Assembly: GCF_004769525.1 (NCBI RefSeq)
Contig: NZ_RQFT01000012.1
Location: 62,001 to 126,000 of the forward strand
Reading direction: 5' to 3'
Length of the DNA: 64,000 nucleotides
Source: Leptospira bouyouniensis
Lineage (GTDB): Bacteria; Spirochaetota; Leptospiria; Leptospirales; Leptospiraceae
The position numbers were made by a program, and so were the translations under genes. The notes beneath the pieces were generated by a model, which was not told the origin of the DNA, made no database searches, and saw only the letters and a list, made by a program, of their open reading frames with translations. This document shows positions 55,039 through 64,000 of the stretch, piece by piece; within the stretch, counting starts at the first letter, position 1, and every line of letters begins with the position of its first letter.

Positions 55039-58007
55039 AACCAATCGATCAATTGGTCTATTCTTTTCGTAAACACAAACATTTGTGTTGGGTTGGACTT
55101 ATTTTCATCACGGTATCGATATTTTTTCGAATGGATCAATTAAAGATCCAATTATTGCCAAATCTTTCTCCACTTAAATATTATGTAACAACTTCGTTTT
55201 CTAATCACTCGGCAGAAGTTGTAGATCTTACTTTAAGTTTACCGATGTCGAATCGGATATCTTCACTTAAGTCTGTAAATCAAATCAAGACCTATTCTAG
55301 CCATGGATTTTCTCGTATTGAAATTGAATTAAATTTGGGTTCAACAAGTTGGGAGTTTAAAGAAGAATTGTATCAACTTTTGTTTGAGTTAAAAAATGAA
55401 CTTCCATTAGGTGTCGGACTTCCCAAGGTTTCGAGTGGAAAAGAATACCAGAATCCATTTTTTGAATTTACGATCAAAAAGAATACGTTTCTAAGTAAAA
55501 CTCAATTTTTTTATCACATCAATCAAATGAAATATAAAATCGAAAGGATTCCTGGTGTTGTGGAAGTAAAAAAAATGGGGGATCACAATCCAACGGTGAT
55601 TGTTTCTTTGAATGAGTCAAAACTGAGTTTGTACCCAATTAAGTTAAGTGACCTGGAATACCAATTCACATCGGCAATCAAAAGTGGTTCACTTGGAAAG
55701 ATATCGGAAGTAGATCAGGAATCTGAAATCAAATTTGATTCTGAAATTAAATCGTTAGATGAGATTCAAAAATTTCCATTCCATTTTGGAGATGGTAAAT
55801 GGATTCAATTAGAAAATATTGCCTCTGCTTCCATCGTATCTTTACTTTCTGATGAGATCGTTGAAATCAATGGTCAAAGATCGGTTTATTTTGCGGTATA
55901 TGTAGACTGCTCCAAAAATCCTTTGGAGATTTCGAATCAAATCCAACAAATTCTGGAAGAGTATGATGATACACTCCAGCCGAAAGTTTATTCAGATTCA
56001 TCAATTGAATTAAAATCACAAATTTCACAGTTTTTATTTTTTTTGACCCTCAGCCTTTTTTTTGCTTCATTATTTTCATACTTAATGTATCGCCAATGGT
56101 TCCCTGTAATTTGTTTATTGGTTTCAGTATTATTTTCTCTGATATTTTTCTTTCATTTGTTGGTTTCTTTTTCTCTCTCAGTCAATCTATTGAGTTTGAG
56201 TGGCATTTCAGTGGGAATTGGAATGTTATTTGATGCAAATAACTTAATATACTATTCTATCCAATCGACGAATACACAAAATAAGGATAAGGTAATCGCA
56301 GTTACCAATGGGATTTCTAATGTTTTCATTTCTTTATTTTCTTCTTGTTTAACGACAATCGTTGTTTTATTTCCATTGTTGTTTTATGCACATGAATGGA
56401 GGGATTTTTTTTATGACATAGGTTTGAGTGTCATATTGTTAATATTATCTTCTTTGTTTACCTCAGTTACAATTGTACCCTTATTTTTTCTTTCTTTTTC
56501 TGGATCCAATGGAAGATCATTCCATTTTTTAGAAGCTCCTATTTTCAAAAGGATCGTAAAGATAAGTTCGAATCGATTACAAATATTGATTATATTCGTG
56601 ATATTTGGGTTTGTATTGATTTCGAATTTTAAATGGGGTTTTAACAAATTTCAAATCTTTCCAAAACCAAATCCAATTGGGCAGTTGATCCAAGTGTCAC
56701 CTATGGAAAAAATTTCCATGAAAGAGGAACGTTTTATAATCCAAGAAATACAAAAAAAATTCGAGCAGGATTATCCCAATCAACAATTGCTTATTTTACC
56801 TTCTTTTGAAAAAGATGAAATTGACGCTAAACAATTCGCAATTCCCTTTCTTTTGAAATGGTATGAGTCGGATTCTGGATCAACAAATGATACAGAAGTT
56901 TTTTTTCCAATCAATGCGAAACGTTGGAATCTAAAGCGGATAAATCTCCAATCAGAATTGGCACTCTCACTTCCATTTCTACCAACTGATTCTGTTATGG
57001 TTTTTAACGAGCGCTGGGAGAAGTTGGTGGAATGGATGGAAACAATGTTAGTATCAAATTTGAATTTAAATTCAAAGGGAAAGTTTGCTTCCATTCCGAA
57101 CGTGATCCAAATAAAGGAATGGAAATCTAATCTTTTTTTGAATCCGGAACTATTACCTGACCTTGATGATTTGAAACAAAAAGTTCTATTAAAAAATACA
57201 CCAAAATATATTGGAATGTTAGGGATCGAGAATCCTATACCCATTTATTTTGAATTACTTGGTTCCAACAATTTCAAATCCGAGAAAAACTCAAACCAGC
57301 TTCCAACCTTTAAATCTCATTCAAAAGAATCGATTTTCCCTGATGCCTTATTTAGAATGAAAGAAAAAAAAAGTTATTCCGAATACAAAAGAGAAGCTGG
57401 AAAGTTTTATATAGAATGGTTAGGTGATCTTTCGATAGAAAAAAATCTAAAAGGCTTAGAAGAGGAGGGCTTCCAATATAAGATTCGTTCAGAAAAGAAT
57501 GAGACAATTTCATTTTACTGTATCCTATTTGTTTTACTTGTATTTTCATTTCTCTTCATCTACTTAGTGTTGGTAGGAATTTTCGAGTCATTTTTACGAC
57601 CTTTCATTTACCTTTCTATTAGTCTTTTATATTCTATAGCGGTCTTGTTTTGTTTGGTGATTTTGGTACCAGAAATTCATTTTGGTCATTACATGGGACT
57701 TATCGTATTGATAGGATTATCTTTAGATAGTATTTCATTGTTTGGTGAAAGGTGGGAATATTCAAAAAATATAAAAAATCGAAAAGAAAAAATACAGAAA
57801 GTGTTAGAGTGGTTAACGAAACCAATTATCTTGAATGTTGGGACTACATTCTTCGGTTTACTTCCTGTTGTTTTGATTGTATTCCCTGGTTCCGAATTTG
57901 TAAGAGCGATCGCTGTGACTATCTGTATCGGAATTTTGGTTTCTTTGTTTTTTATATTCAAAATTTACCCGTTGGTATTTCAAAAATATCTTAATTTGAA
58001 TGTATGA
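55035..58007 (+). CDS. RND-family permease (first of pair)
   Basis: A 990-residue inner membrane transporter, slightly short for RND (usually about 1030-1050). The layout is TM1 (about 16-34), periplasmic domain, TM2-6 from about residue 332, TM7, second periplasmic domain and TM8-12 at the end. TM4 reads GIGMLFDANNLIYYS with Asp400, the position of the proton-relay acid; the second Asp of the drug-type DD pair is Ala, as in CusA-type heavy-metal pumps. The C-terminal GLIVLIGLSLDSISLFGE is the expected TM10-11 loop. It ends by overlapping a second RND-like gene (ATGA). Confidence 0.85.
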   Translation: MKPIDQLVYSFRKHKHLCWVGLIFITVSIFFRMDQLKIQLLPNLSPLKYYVTTSFSNHSAEVVDLTLSLPMSNRISSLKSVNQIKTYSSHGFSRIEIELNLGSTSWEFKEELYQLLFELKNELPLGVGLPKVSSGKEYQNPFFEFTIKKNTFLSKTQFFYHINQMKYKIERIPGVVEVKKMGDHNPTVIVSLNESKLSLYPIKLSDLEYQFTSAIKSGSLGKISEVDQESEIKFDSEIKSLDEIQKFPFHFGDGKWIQLENIASASIVSLLSDEIVEINGQRSVYFAVYVDCSKNPLEISNQIQQILEEYDDTLQPKVYSDSSIELKSQISQFLFFLTLSLFFASLFSYLMYRQWFPVICLLVSVLFSLIFFFHLLVSFSLSVNLLSLSGISVGIGMLFDANNLIYYSIQSTNTQNKDKVIAVTNGISNVFISLFSSCLTTIVVLFPLLFYAHEWRDFFYDIGLSVILLILSSLFTSVTIVPLFFLSFSGSNGRSFHFLEAPIFKRIVKISSNRLQILIIFVIFGFVLISNFKWGFNKFQIFPKPNPIGQLIQVSPMEKISMKEERFIIQEIQKKFEQDYPNQQLLILPSFEKDEIDAKQFAIPFLLKWYESDSGSTNDTEVFFPINAKRWNLKRINLQSELALSLPFLPTDSVMVFNERWEKLVEWMETMLVSNLNLNSKGKFASIPNVIQIKEWKSNLFLNPELLPDLDDLKQKVLLKNTPKYIGMLGIENPIPIYFELLGSNNFKSEKNSNQLPTFKSHSKESIFPDALFRMKEKKSYSEYKREAGKFYIEWLGDLSIEKNLKGLEEEGFQYKIRSEKNETISFYCILFVLLVFSFLFIYLVLVGIFESFLRPFIYLSISLLYSIAVLFCLVILVPEIHFGHYMGLIVLIGLSLDSISLFGERWEYSKNIKNRKEKIQKVLEWLTKPIILNVGTTFFGLLPVVLIVFPGSEFVRAIAVTICIGILVSLFFIFKIYPLVFQKYLNLNV

Positions 58008-60673
58008 AACATACTTTCTTAAAAAAATATTTTTATTATATAGTCTCTCTGTTTGGTTTTGTTTTTTTATTTTCAGCTCTTTTGCTTAGAGAAATCAATA
58101 TAGGTGATTATCACGAAAAAAATGATGAAATCATTTTGACCATCACACAAAATTGGCCAAGCAAAACTGCATTTCAGGTTGAAGATAAAATTACAAAACC
58201 CTGGGAAATGATTCTCAAATCGGTTACTGGCTATTCAGAATTAAAATCGGTATCTGATTTTGGAAATGTAAAATTATTTTTAAAAAAGAATCCAACAATT
58301 GAAAAGCAAGAATTACTTCGTTTAATTCGTAATGTTTATCTATTGAATCAAAATCAATTTCCAAATGAAGTTCACTTCCCAAGATTTGTTTATGAAAATC
58401 AAAATGATGCATTCGTAATTTTACTCAAAAGAAAATCGGAAATAAAACTAACATCTCTAGAAGAATTAAAACAGAAGATTATAAAAAGTAATTATGCTGA
58501 TAAATTAGTTTACCAACCAAAATTTGAGAGTGAAATTCAGTTAGAAATGAGAGAAGATTTTTTGTTGGAGGTTTCACGTCCTTCATTATCAGAAATTTAC
58601 CATTCCATACGTAGTTACTTTGATGTGATCAGTTTTGATATTAATGAAGAGAAATTCTATTTCCGGGATTATCCAGAAAAGTATTTGGAGTGGGAAAAGG
58701 TTATCTTGCCATTTAGAAAAATTGGATTTGTCCCATTAAAACGAATGGCAGATGTGAGTTTGAAAAAAGTTCACATAAACCGAAATACTCGGGTGAACGG
58801 GGAAAGTTTTGAATCAATACTTATCCAGACAAACACAGTGTTTAAACAATTGTTGCTTCAGATGTATTTGAAGAATCTATTAGAAGAACATGATGATTGG
58901 GAGATCGTATTTACAAGCCATGAAGATTTGGTTTGTCATATTAAAGAATTTTTGTTTTTTTATCTACTAATTGATTTTTTTATTTTAATCTACATTGGTG
59001 CCATCAGAAAATTTTGGTTAGAAGCAACATGTATGGTTCTATGTTTTTTGCTTCATGTAATTGTGCTTTTCTTTTTTCTTTCATTGGCTCAGTTTCCCAT
59101 TGGAAATTCTGGAATTGCATTATTGTTTTTTTTGAAAATCTGTTCTCCCTTTATCCCATGTGAACGATGTTTGATTGTTAAAAAACAAATTTATTCTCTG
59201 ATTCTGTTTTTATGTATTTGTTTGTACTACCATTGGATTCCTCTTTCTATCATGGTTATTTTATTTATATTTATAAATGGAGTATTGATATACCCTTTAT
59301 TTTACAAATTGCCCTTCATATTGATAAATCAAACCAATCGAAAGATTAATTTAAATCAGAACTTAAAATTACCACTCATTCATCGCATCTTATTTGCGGA
59401 ATCAAAATCTAATTCAAGATATTCAGTGATTTTATCTGGAATATTGATGATGATTTCAATGATTATATCTTTCAAAGACGTAATGGCTCCATTCCCTATC
59501 TTTACAAATATTGGATCAATCCAATTGGCTCGATTGGAATTTCCAACTTATGCATCGGAATCAGAAATGAATCGGATCACTAAACAGGTGGAAGAAACAA
59601 TATTGGATCACAAATTAACTAATTTACTTGTAGTGACTCAAAAAAATTTCCGTTCCGATTTTTATATAAAGTTATCGGAATTTACGAACATAAACCAGTT
59701 TAACTCACTTCCTACTGAAATCGGATATTTCCATTTTGTAAATGGTAAGAATGAAAAACAAATGAATGTTTTACGATTTACAAATCAAAATTCTGAGAAA
59801 ATGGAATCTTCAATGAAAAAGATTTTACCATGGTTAAAGAGCCAAAAGGAAATCGAAGAAGTTGTATTGGGTTTTCAACCTTCGAGTGAAGGAATTGAAT
59901 TCCATACCAATCCAACGAGTCGTGTTCAGATGGGTTTGGATATAGATCCGACAATAAAAGAATCTAGTTTCATTCTGAATCCGAGTGTTGTCGGGAAAAT
60001 GTATTTGAATGAAGCCCTTATTGACGTAAAATTGAAAGTGAAACAAATTTTTTCAAAGGAAGAGTATTCCAAACAACCTGTTTCCGATGGGAATGGAAAT
60101 TTTATATTCGGGAGTGCTATCAGAGAATCGAACGTAATTCAAAATTTTGCAAGGATCTACCATAAAGAAACAGAGCCAAGTATGGAAGTATTTGTTAAAG
60201 GAAATGATGTCGATTGGGAAAAAATAGAGAATGGGTTAAAGTTCATTTTAAAAGATGATACAACTCTTTTTGTTGAACGTAGTATAACCAATACCGGAGA
60301 TCTGCAATTTAGACTACTATTTCTCGTTCTATTTATTTCAATTTTAGTCTATCGCCAAAAACATACCAAAGAGTTTATTTCTTTTTTGATAACAATTTTA
60401 ATGGTTTGGAAGTTACAAAGTGTAATGTTTGCGCGAGACTATTTACAATTTACCATTGTAATTTTTAGTTTTTTGTTTCTTAGACTTAAGTTTCCTAAAG
60501 GTTTCATCCGAATTTTATACACCAATGTATTTTTCCTTGGGTTTCTGACTTTGACATATATTCATCCTTGGAATGGAGGAGTGTATCTATTTGAGTCGAT
60601 GTTTTTGGTATTTTTATTTGGTTTCATCTATCTAAAATTAAATGATCGTTTCTTAAAAATAAAAACCAGTTAA
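58004..60673 (+). CDS. Degenerate RND-like protein (second of pair)
   Basis: An 889-residue protein with the RND layout: TM1 (about 10-27), periplasmic domain (about 28-312), membrane block from about 315, TM7 near 475, second periplasmic domain (about 495-765) and a final membrane block. It is about 100 residues shorter than its neighbour. The TM4 region reads SGIALLFFLKICSPF and has no Asp, so the proton relay is absent. Homology to RND is inferred from topology, neighbour and phrases such as GDLQFRLLFLVLFISILVY. It would make sense as a partner subunit in a mixed trimer. Confidence 0.65.
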   Translation: MKHTFLKKYFYYIVSLFGFVFLFSALLLREINIGDYHEKNDEIILTITQNWPSKTAFQVEDKITKPWEMILKSVTGYSELKSVSDFGNVKLFLKKNPTIEKQELLRLIRNVYLLNQNQFPNEVHFPRFVYENQNDAFVILLKRKSEIKLTSLEELKQKIIKSNYADKLVYQPKFESEIQLEMREDFLLEVSRPSLSEIYHSIRSYFDVISFDINEEKFYFRDYPEKYLEWEKVILPFRKIGFVPLKRMADVSLKKVHINRNTRVNGESFESILIQTNTVFKQLLLQMYLKNLLEEHDDWEIVFTSHEDLVCHIKEFLFFYLLIDFFILIYIGAIRKFWLEATCMVLCFLLHVIVLFFFLSLAQFPIGNSGIALLFFLKICSPFIPCERCLIVKKQIYSLILFLCICLYYHWIPLSIMVILFIFINGVLIYPLFYKLPFILINQTNRKINLNQNLKLPLIHRILFAESKSNSRYSVILSGILMMISMIISFKDVMAPFPIFTNIGSIQLARLEFPTYASESEMNRITKQVEETILDHKLTNLLVVTQKNFRSDFYIKLSEFTNINQFNSLPTEIGYFHFVNGKNEKQMNVLRFTNQNSEKMESSMKKILPWLKSQKEIEEVVLGFQPSSEGIEFHTNPTSRVQMGLDIDPTIKESSFILNPSVVGKMYLNEALIDVKLKVKQIFSKEEYSKQPVSDGNGNFIFGSAIRESNVIQNFARIYHKETEPSMEVFVKGNDVDWEKIENGLKFILKDDTTLFVERSITNTGDLQFRLLFLVLFISILVYRQKHTKEFISFLITILMVWKLQSVMFARDYLQFTIVIFSFLFLRLKFPKGFIRILYTNVFFLGFLTLTYIHPWNGGVYLFESMFLVFLFGFIYLKLNDRFLKIKTS

Positions 60674-60706
60674 AGACTTTTTTACCTATTAGAACTGAGG
60701 TTCTTT

Positions 60707-63700
60707 ATGGTAAATTTTCCCACTTGGTTAAGAGCCATTTTTATTTTTAAAGTTTTGATTCTTTGCCTATTTTCTAAAGCACTATCTTCACAGTCGATCC
60801 TTGATACTTGGGTAATTCCGGAATACCAAACTTCTGATTATGCGGAAATGTATGGAAATGTATATTTTTCTCATTCCTTATCAGAATGGGATTACCGAGT
60901 GGAAGATGTATTATCAAATTCGATAGTTGCTTGGCAGGAGGAAGCTAATCGTAGAATCGAAGAAATCTTGATACAAGAACAGGGGGAAGATTTTTTTATT
61001 TCCAACGATGGTTATCTTGATGAAAGAAGAAGATCTTTGTTTTCTGAAGTTACAGTTTTTTATACTGAATGGGAAAGAGATCTGTTAGATGATTATTTTG
61101 TCAATCGCGCTTCTTTTTTGGAAAAATTGGAATCTGGAAAAATTGATATTCTTTACTTCGAGAGATTAGGGAAAGAGTCAATTTATGAATCGTATACCAA
61201 GGAAGAGATTAGTCTGCATGAAAATAGGGAAAAAATTTTAAGAGATGCGGAAGAATGGCAATACAATTGGGATAAATCCAGACAAGAAGGCCTCGACTCC
61301 TTTGCTAATTCTTTGGAACGTTTGGAGCAAGATTATTTACTTTATTTGAATTCTCTTCAAGAAACTGAAAACCAATTTTTTATAAATTTACAGGCAATTA
61401 ACGATTATAAAGATACAGTTCATTTTGCACTTTCTAATATGATCGATCAGATGAAAACAGGTTTGGATACTTCCTGTGAAGTGATGAGTGGTTGCCAATA
61501 CAGAAATCATGACGGTAATTTAAACGAAGCTGGGAAAATATTTTCAAAATTAATTCATGATATCTCTGAGGAACTTGTTTCTAGCAAAGATAATCCAGAT
61601 TTGATGTTAACTCAAATTGCATTCAAAATAAATGATTTTTTAAAACAAGAGTCAAACAAAGCCTTTTCGGAATATAATTATTATCATGACAGAATTTTAA
61701 CTTACCAAACCGGATTTGATTTAAATTTAAACAATACGAAATCAAATTTTAATTTAGCCGCAGCGGATTGGTTACTCAGAAATCAAAATTACCATCAATT
61801 ATCATCTAGTGTCAAATTTGAAAATTGGGGCTATAATCCAGGTGAAGTGGGAAGTTTTTCTGGTATATCAGATCCTGAACTCCAATCCATATTCCACTCG
61901 ATCCACCATTCCAATTATAGTCGTTTGACTGATCTCCTAAATGCCAAACTAGGTGAGAATCGAAGGGTAGAATCGATTCTCGGTGCCAACTTATATACAG
62001 ATGCTTATCATTTTATCAATAATTTAAGTATCGCAGGTTTGTATGTTCCTTTTGATAGGGCCCATCATGTCCAAGGCAATTTATTGTTAGATGGTTTGCA
62101 ACAGTATGGATATTGGAAAGCAGAAGTGAATTTGTCGATTTTTACTCCAGGAACCTATTCTTATCAGATGGGTGCGATCGGGTATTCTGTATTGTATGAA
62201 TTGTATGATGAAACATCCAACCAATCTTCTTTATATTGGAATTCAAATTTCTCTCAATTAAATAATCAAAACCAATATTTCGAAACAAAGATGTTACCTG
62301 CGATTAGTATTTGGGAAAATAAAGTAAAGGAATATGCTGATTCATTTCGCAGTTGGTCGAATTCTAAAGAAGATTTAATTGAACAAGCTAAATTGGATTT
62401 TCAAACCAATCGAATCAATTTAGAAAGATCGAAAGAAAATTGGATACAGAAACTTGAAGAAGAAAATATAAATGGATGGAAATCATGGAGTGAATTGTAT
62501 CAAACAGGCGATCTTACTCATCCAAAACCTAATCCAACACAGTTCAAATTTGTATCCAATTTGACCTCAATTGGAGATCATTCGCAACGAGACAGATTTC
62601 AAAATCTTTCAAACTTAGAGGAAAATATGTTTGATATCAAAGTTGGGGATTCCTCTTTGATTGATAACTTGCAACGAACAATCTTAGGTGTAAATCAATA
62701 TGCTTCTGTGATACAAATCAATCATGAACTTGAAGATTTTCAAAAATTAGAGCAAAAAAAACTCATCAATCAATATTCCTATGGATTAAATACAGAGTTT
62801 ATTGGAGAAAGAAAACTTTCAAAAGAAGAATCGATTCTCATTGGTGCGATTGAGCATTCAAACCTAACAAGCGAAGAACAGAAAAATTTTGGCAAATGTT
62901 ATGAAAATCCCAATTCTGAGAAATGTAAAGGTTTGTTGAAAAAGGAATATGAGATTACGAGTCAAAATACGAACGGTACAATCACCATCAGCAAAGATAT
63001 CTATAATGGGATGTTAGGTGCAAAAGATACTTCGGGTGAGTATAGTGCATCAAAATCAACGATCAGCAAACAAGTAATTTTAAGTACAATAGGAAAACTA
63101 CAAAGTGGTGATCACAAGGATTTTTTTACGGAATGGTCAGCAGATGATTGGGATACTTTGCAAAACCGAAAAAATCAAATTGCTAATGATTTTGTTATTA
63201 ATTCCATGAAATCCGATCAAAAACAATTGGCTTCTACTTTGAATGGGATTGAAACTTTAAATCAAAAAAATTATCAAAACTTTTTAGCAAAAAAAGAAAC
63301 CCAAGACAATGTAGATTCTTTTGTGCAAGAGATGGTTATTGCTTATTTGACAGGTGGATTGAGTGGTGTGAAAGCATCGTTATCAGCAAAAGCAGAATCT
63401 GCAATCAACAACGAGATTGCTAAAACTTGGATTAGGGCAACTGGCGGAAACGAACAGGACGTACAAACGTTTTCAATGGCTGTTGAATTTATGAGAGGTC
63501 GTCTCACAGCAAATAAGATCAAATCAAGAGATAAGTTTGTCTCAATCAAAAATCCAATCCAAACTCTAGAAACTATGGTTGGCAAATCATTGTCGTATAC
63601 AATGCAAACGATAGACCAAGTAACTGATGGTTTAGCAAGTGTTCCCGTTAATTTGGCCTTATCAGGTGTTATGGCTGTCACCAAAGAGTTAGTTGGAGAT

Positions 63701-64000
63701 AAGCGATTCAATTTAATTAATCAACAAATATCAGGTGCAAATCATCGTTTGCTTGAAATAAAGAATCATGAGGAACAATTGATTCAGAATGGTATATCGC
63801 AGTCAATAGCCTTAGGGACAGGTCTTCCGATGGAAATGGTATCTCAGTTAGTTGGAGATACCGTTGGACAAAGGAATGCAAAAAAAGCAGATCAATCCAT
63901 GTCTAAAAATTTGGTATCTGATTTAGGATCACAAATTACTGGTGCCATTGGTGGAATAGTGAAAACAGCGGTGATAGCATTAGGTATCCCCGAAGATCAA
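60707..64000 (+). CDS. Giant exported protein of unknown function, 3' end outside window
   Basis: The frame from ATG 60707 stays open to the last base, 1098 codons without a stop. A signal peptide (MVNFPTWLRAIFIFKVLILC) ends near SKALSSQ. The next ~900 residues are mostly helical, rich in Trp, Asn, Glu and Ser with heptad-like stretches. Near the end are Gly/Ala-rich parts (SQSIALGTGLPMEMVSQLVG, GAIGGIVKTAVIALG). This resembles large leptospiral exported proteins (possibly the TIGR04388 group, from memory). No catalytic motif is seen in the visible part. It starts 33 bases after the second RND gene and may be in the same operon. Confidence 0.75.
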   Translation, partial: MVNFPTWLRAIFIFKVLILCLFSKALSSQSILDTWVIPEYQTSDYAEMYGNVYFSHSLSEWDYRVEDVLSNSIVAWQEEANRRIEEILIQEQGEDFFISNDGYLDERRRSLFSEVTVFYTEWERDLLDDYFVNRASFLEKLESGKIDILYFERLGKESIYESYTKEEISLHENREKILRDAEEWQYNWDKSRQEGLDSFANSLERLEQDYLLYLNSLQETENQFFINLQAINDYKDTVHFALSNMIDQMKTGLDTSCEVMSGCQYRNHDGNLNEAGKIFSKLIHDISEELVSSKDNPDLMLTQIAFKINDFLKQESNKAFSEYNYYHDRILTYQTGFDLNLNNTKSNFNLAAADWLLRNQNYHQLSSSVKFENWGYNPGEVGSFSGISDPELQSIFHSIHHSNYSRLTDLLNAKLGENRRVESILGANLYTDAYHFINNLSIAGLYVPFDRAHHVQGNLLLDGLQQYGYWKAEVNLSIFTPGTYSYQMGAIGYSVLYELYDETSNQSSLYWNSNFSQLNNQNQYFETKMLPAISIWENKVKEYADSFRSWSNSKEDLIEQAKLDFQTNRINLERSKENWIQKLEEENINGWKSWSELYQTGDLTHPKPNPTQFKFVSNLTSIGDHSQRDRFQNLSNLEENMFDIKVGDSSLIDNLQRTILGVNQYASVIQINHELEDFQKLEQKKLINQYSYGLNTEFIGERKLSKEESILIGAIEHSNLTSEEQKNFGKCYENPNSEKCKGLLKKEYEITSQNTNGTITISKDIYNGMLGAKDTSGEYSASKSTISKQVILSTIGKLQSGDHKDFFTEWSADDWDTLQNRKNQIANDFVINSMKSDQKQLASTLNGIETLNQKNYQNFLAKKETQDNVDSFVQEMVIAYLTGGLSGVKASLSAKAESAINNEIAKTWIRATGGNEQDVQTFSMAVEFMRGRLTANKIKSRDKFVSIKNPIQTLETMVGKSLSYTMQTIDQVTDGLASVPVNLALSGVMAVTKELVGDKRFNLINQQISGANHRLLEIKNHEEQLIQNGISQSIALGTGLPMEMVSQLVGDTVGQRNAKKADQSMSKNLVSDLGSQITGAIGGIVKTAVIALGIPEDQ

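Noticed and set aside
1..64000. CRISPR arrays, insertion sequences, integrases and phage genes
   Set aside because: Looked for regular repeats, transposase motifs and flanking inverted repeats; none seen.

Overview
The window looks like a chromosomal segment of a Leptospira species, possibly a saprophytic one. Three things point there: spirochaete flagellar genes (flbB-type collar protein, a fapA/DUF342 operon), many lipoproteins with loose spirochaetal lipoboxes, and a DUF1554 lipoprotein of a kind typical of leptospires. Base composition appears moderately AT-rich. Genus is an inference from gene content; no rRNA is present. I found no insertion sequence, integrase, phage gene or CRISPR array.

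Region 1 (1-9.9 kb). The tRNA wobble-uridine enzyme MnmC is split into two adjacent same-frame genes. Divergent from it runs a motility operon: flhF, flhG, a small membrane protein, fliA, fapA, two small genes (one SwrB-like), a remA-like gene and gmk. Region 2 (10-16 kb). flbB and fliJ lie on the minus strand and fliI further on; a large sensor kinase-receiver-PP2C phosphatase gene sits between them on the opposite strand. Region 3 (16-23.6 kb) holds a lipoprotein, a zinc-binding small protein with a strong terminator, a four-cluster ferredoxin abutting murA (whose active-site Cys is Asp), a degenerate PilZ-like membrane protein, an exported GH3 glycosidase and a DUF3095 cyclase-like protein.

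Region 4 (23.6-34.6 kb) holds a DUF1554 lipoprotein, an OmpA-like lipoprotein, an envelope protein, a GDSL esterase, a TenA homologue, tRNA-Gly(GCC), then tig-clpP-clpX and a complete-looking subclass B1 metallo-beta-lactamase lipoprotein. Region 5 (34.5-45.8 kb) is tightly packed: tatA-tatC with a degenerate PP2C protein, a hybrid kinase with an eroded ATPase domain, an alpha/beta hydrolase, a PCuAC-SCO copper pair, an M3 peptidase, a DUF393 protein, a GT-C glycosyltransferase and a PHP-domain protein. Four convergent gene pairs overlap at their 3' ends here.

Region 6 (45.8-64 kb) is the most unusual. A FecR/DUF4384/lipoprotein/exported-protein operon diverges from an operon of at least eight coupled genes across an intergenic region with a TetR-operator-like palindrome. 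The second operon encodes a TolC-like outer membrane protein with a repeat-bearing insertion, an Ig-like lipoprotein, two more lipoproteins, a multi-span membrane protein, a membrane fusion protein and two consecutive RND-type proteins. The second RND lacks the usual proton-relay acid. It is followed after 33 bases by the start of a giant exported protein that runs off the window. I propose a hetero-RND export apparatus with dedicated lipoproteins, perhaps serving the giant protein; this is a hypothesis.
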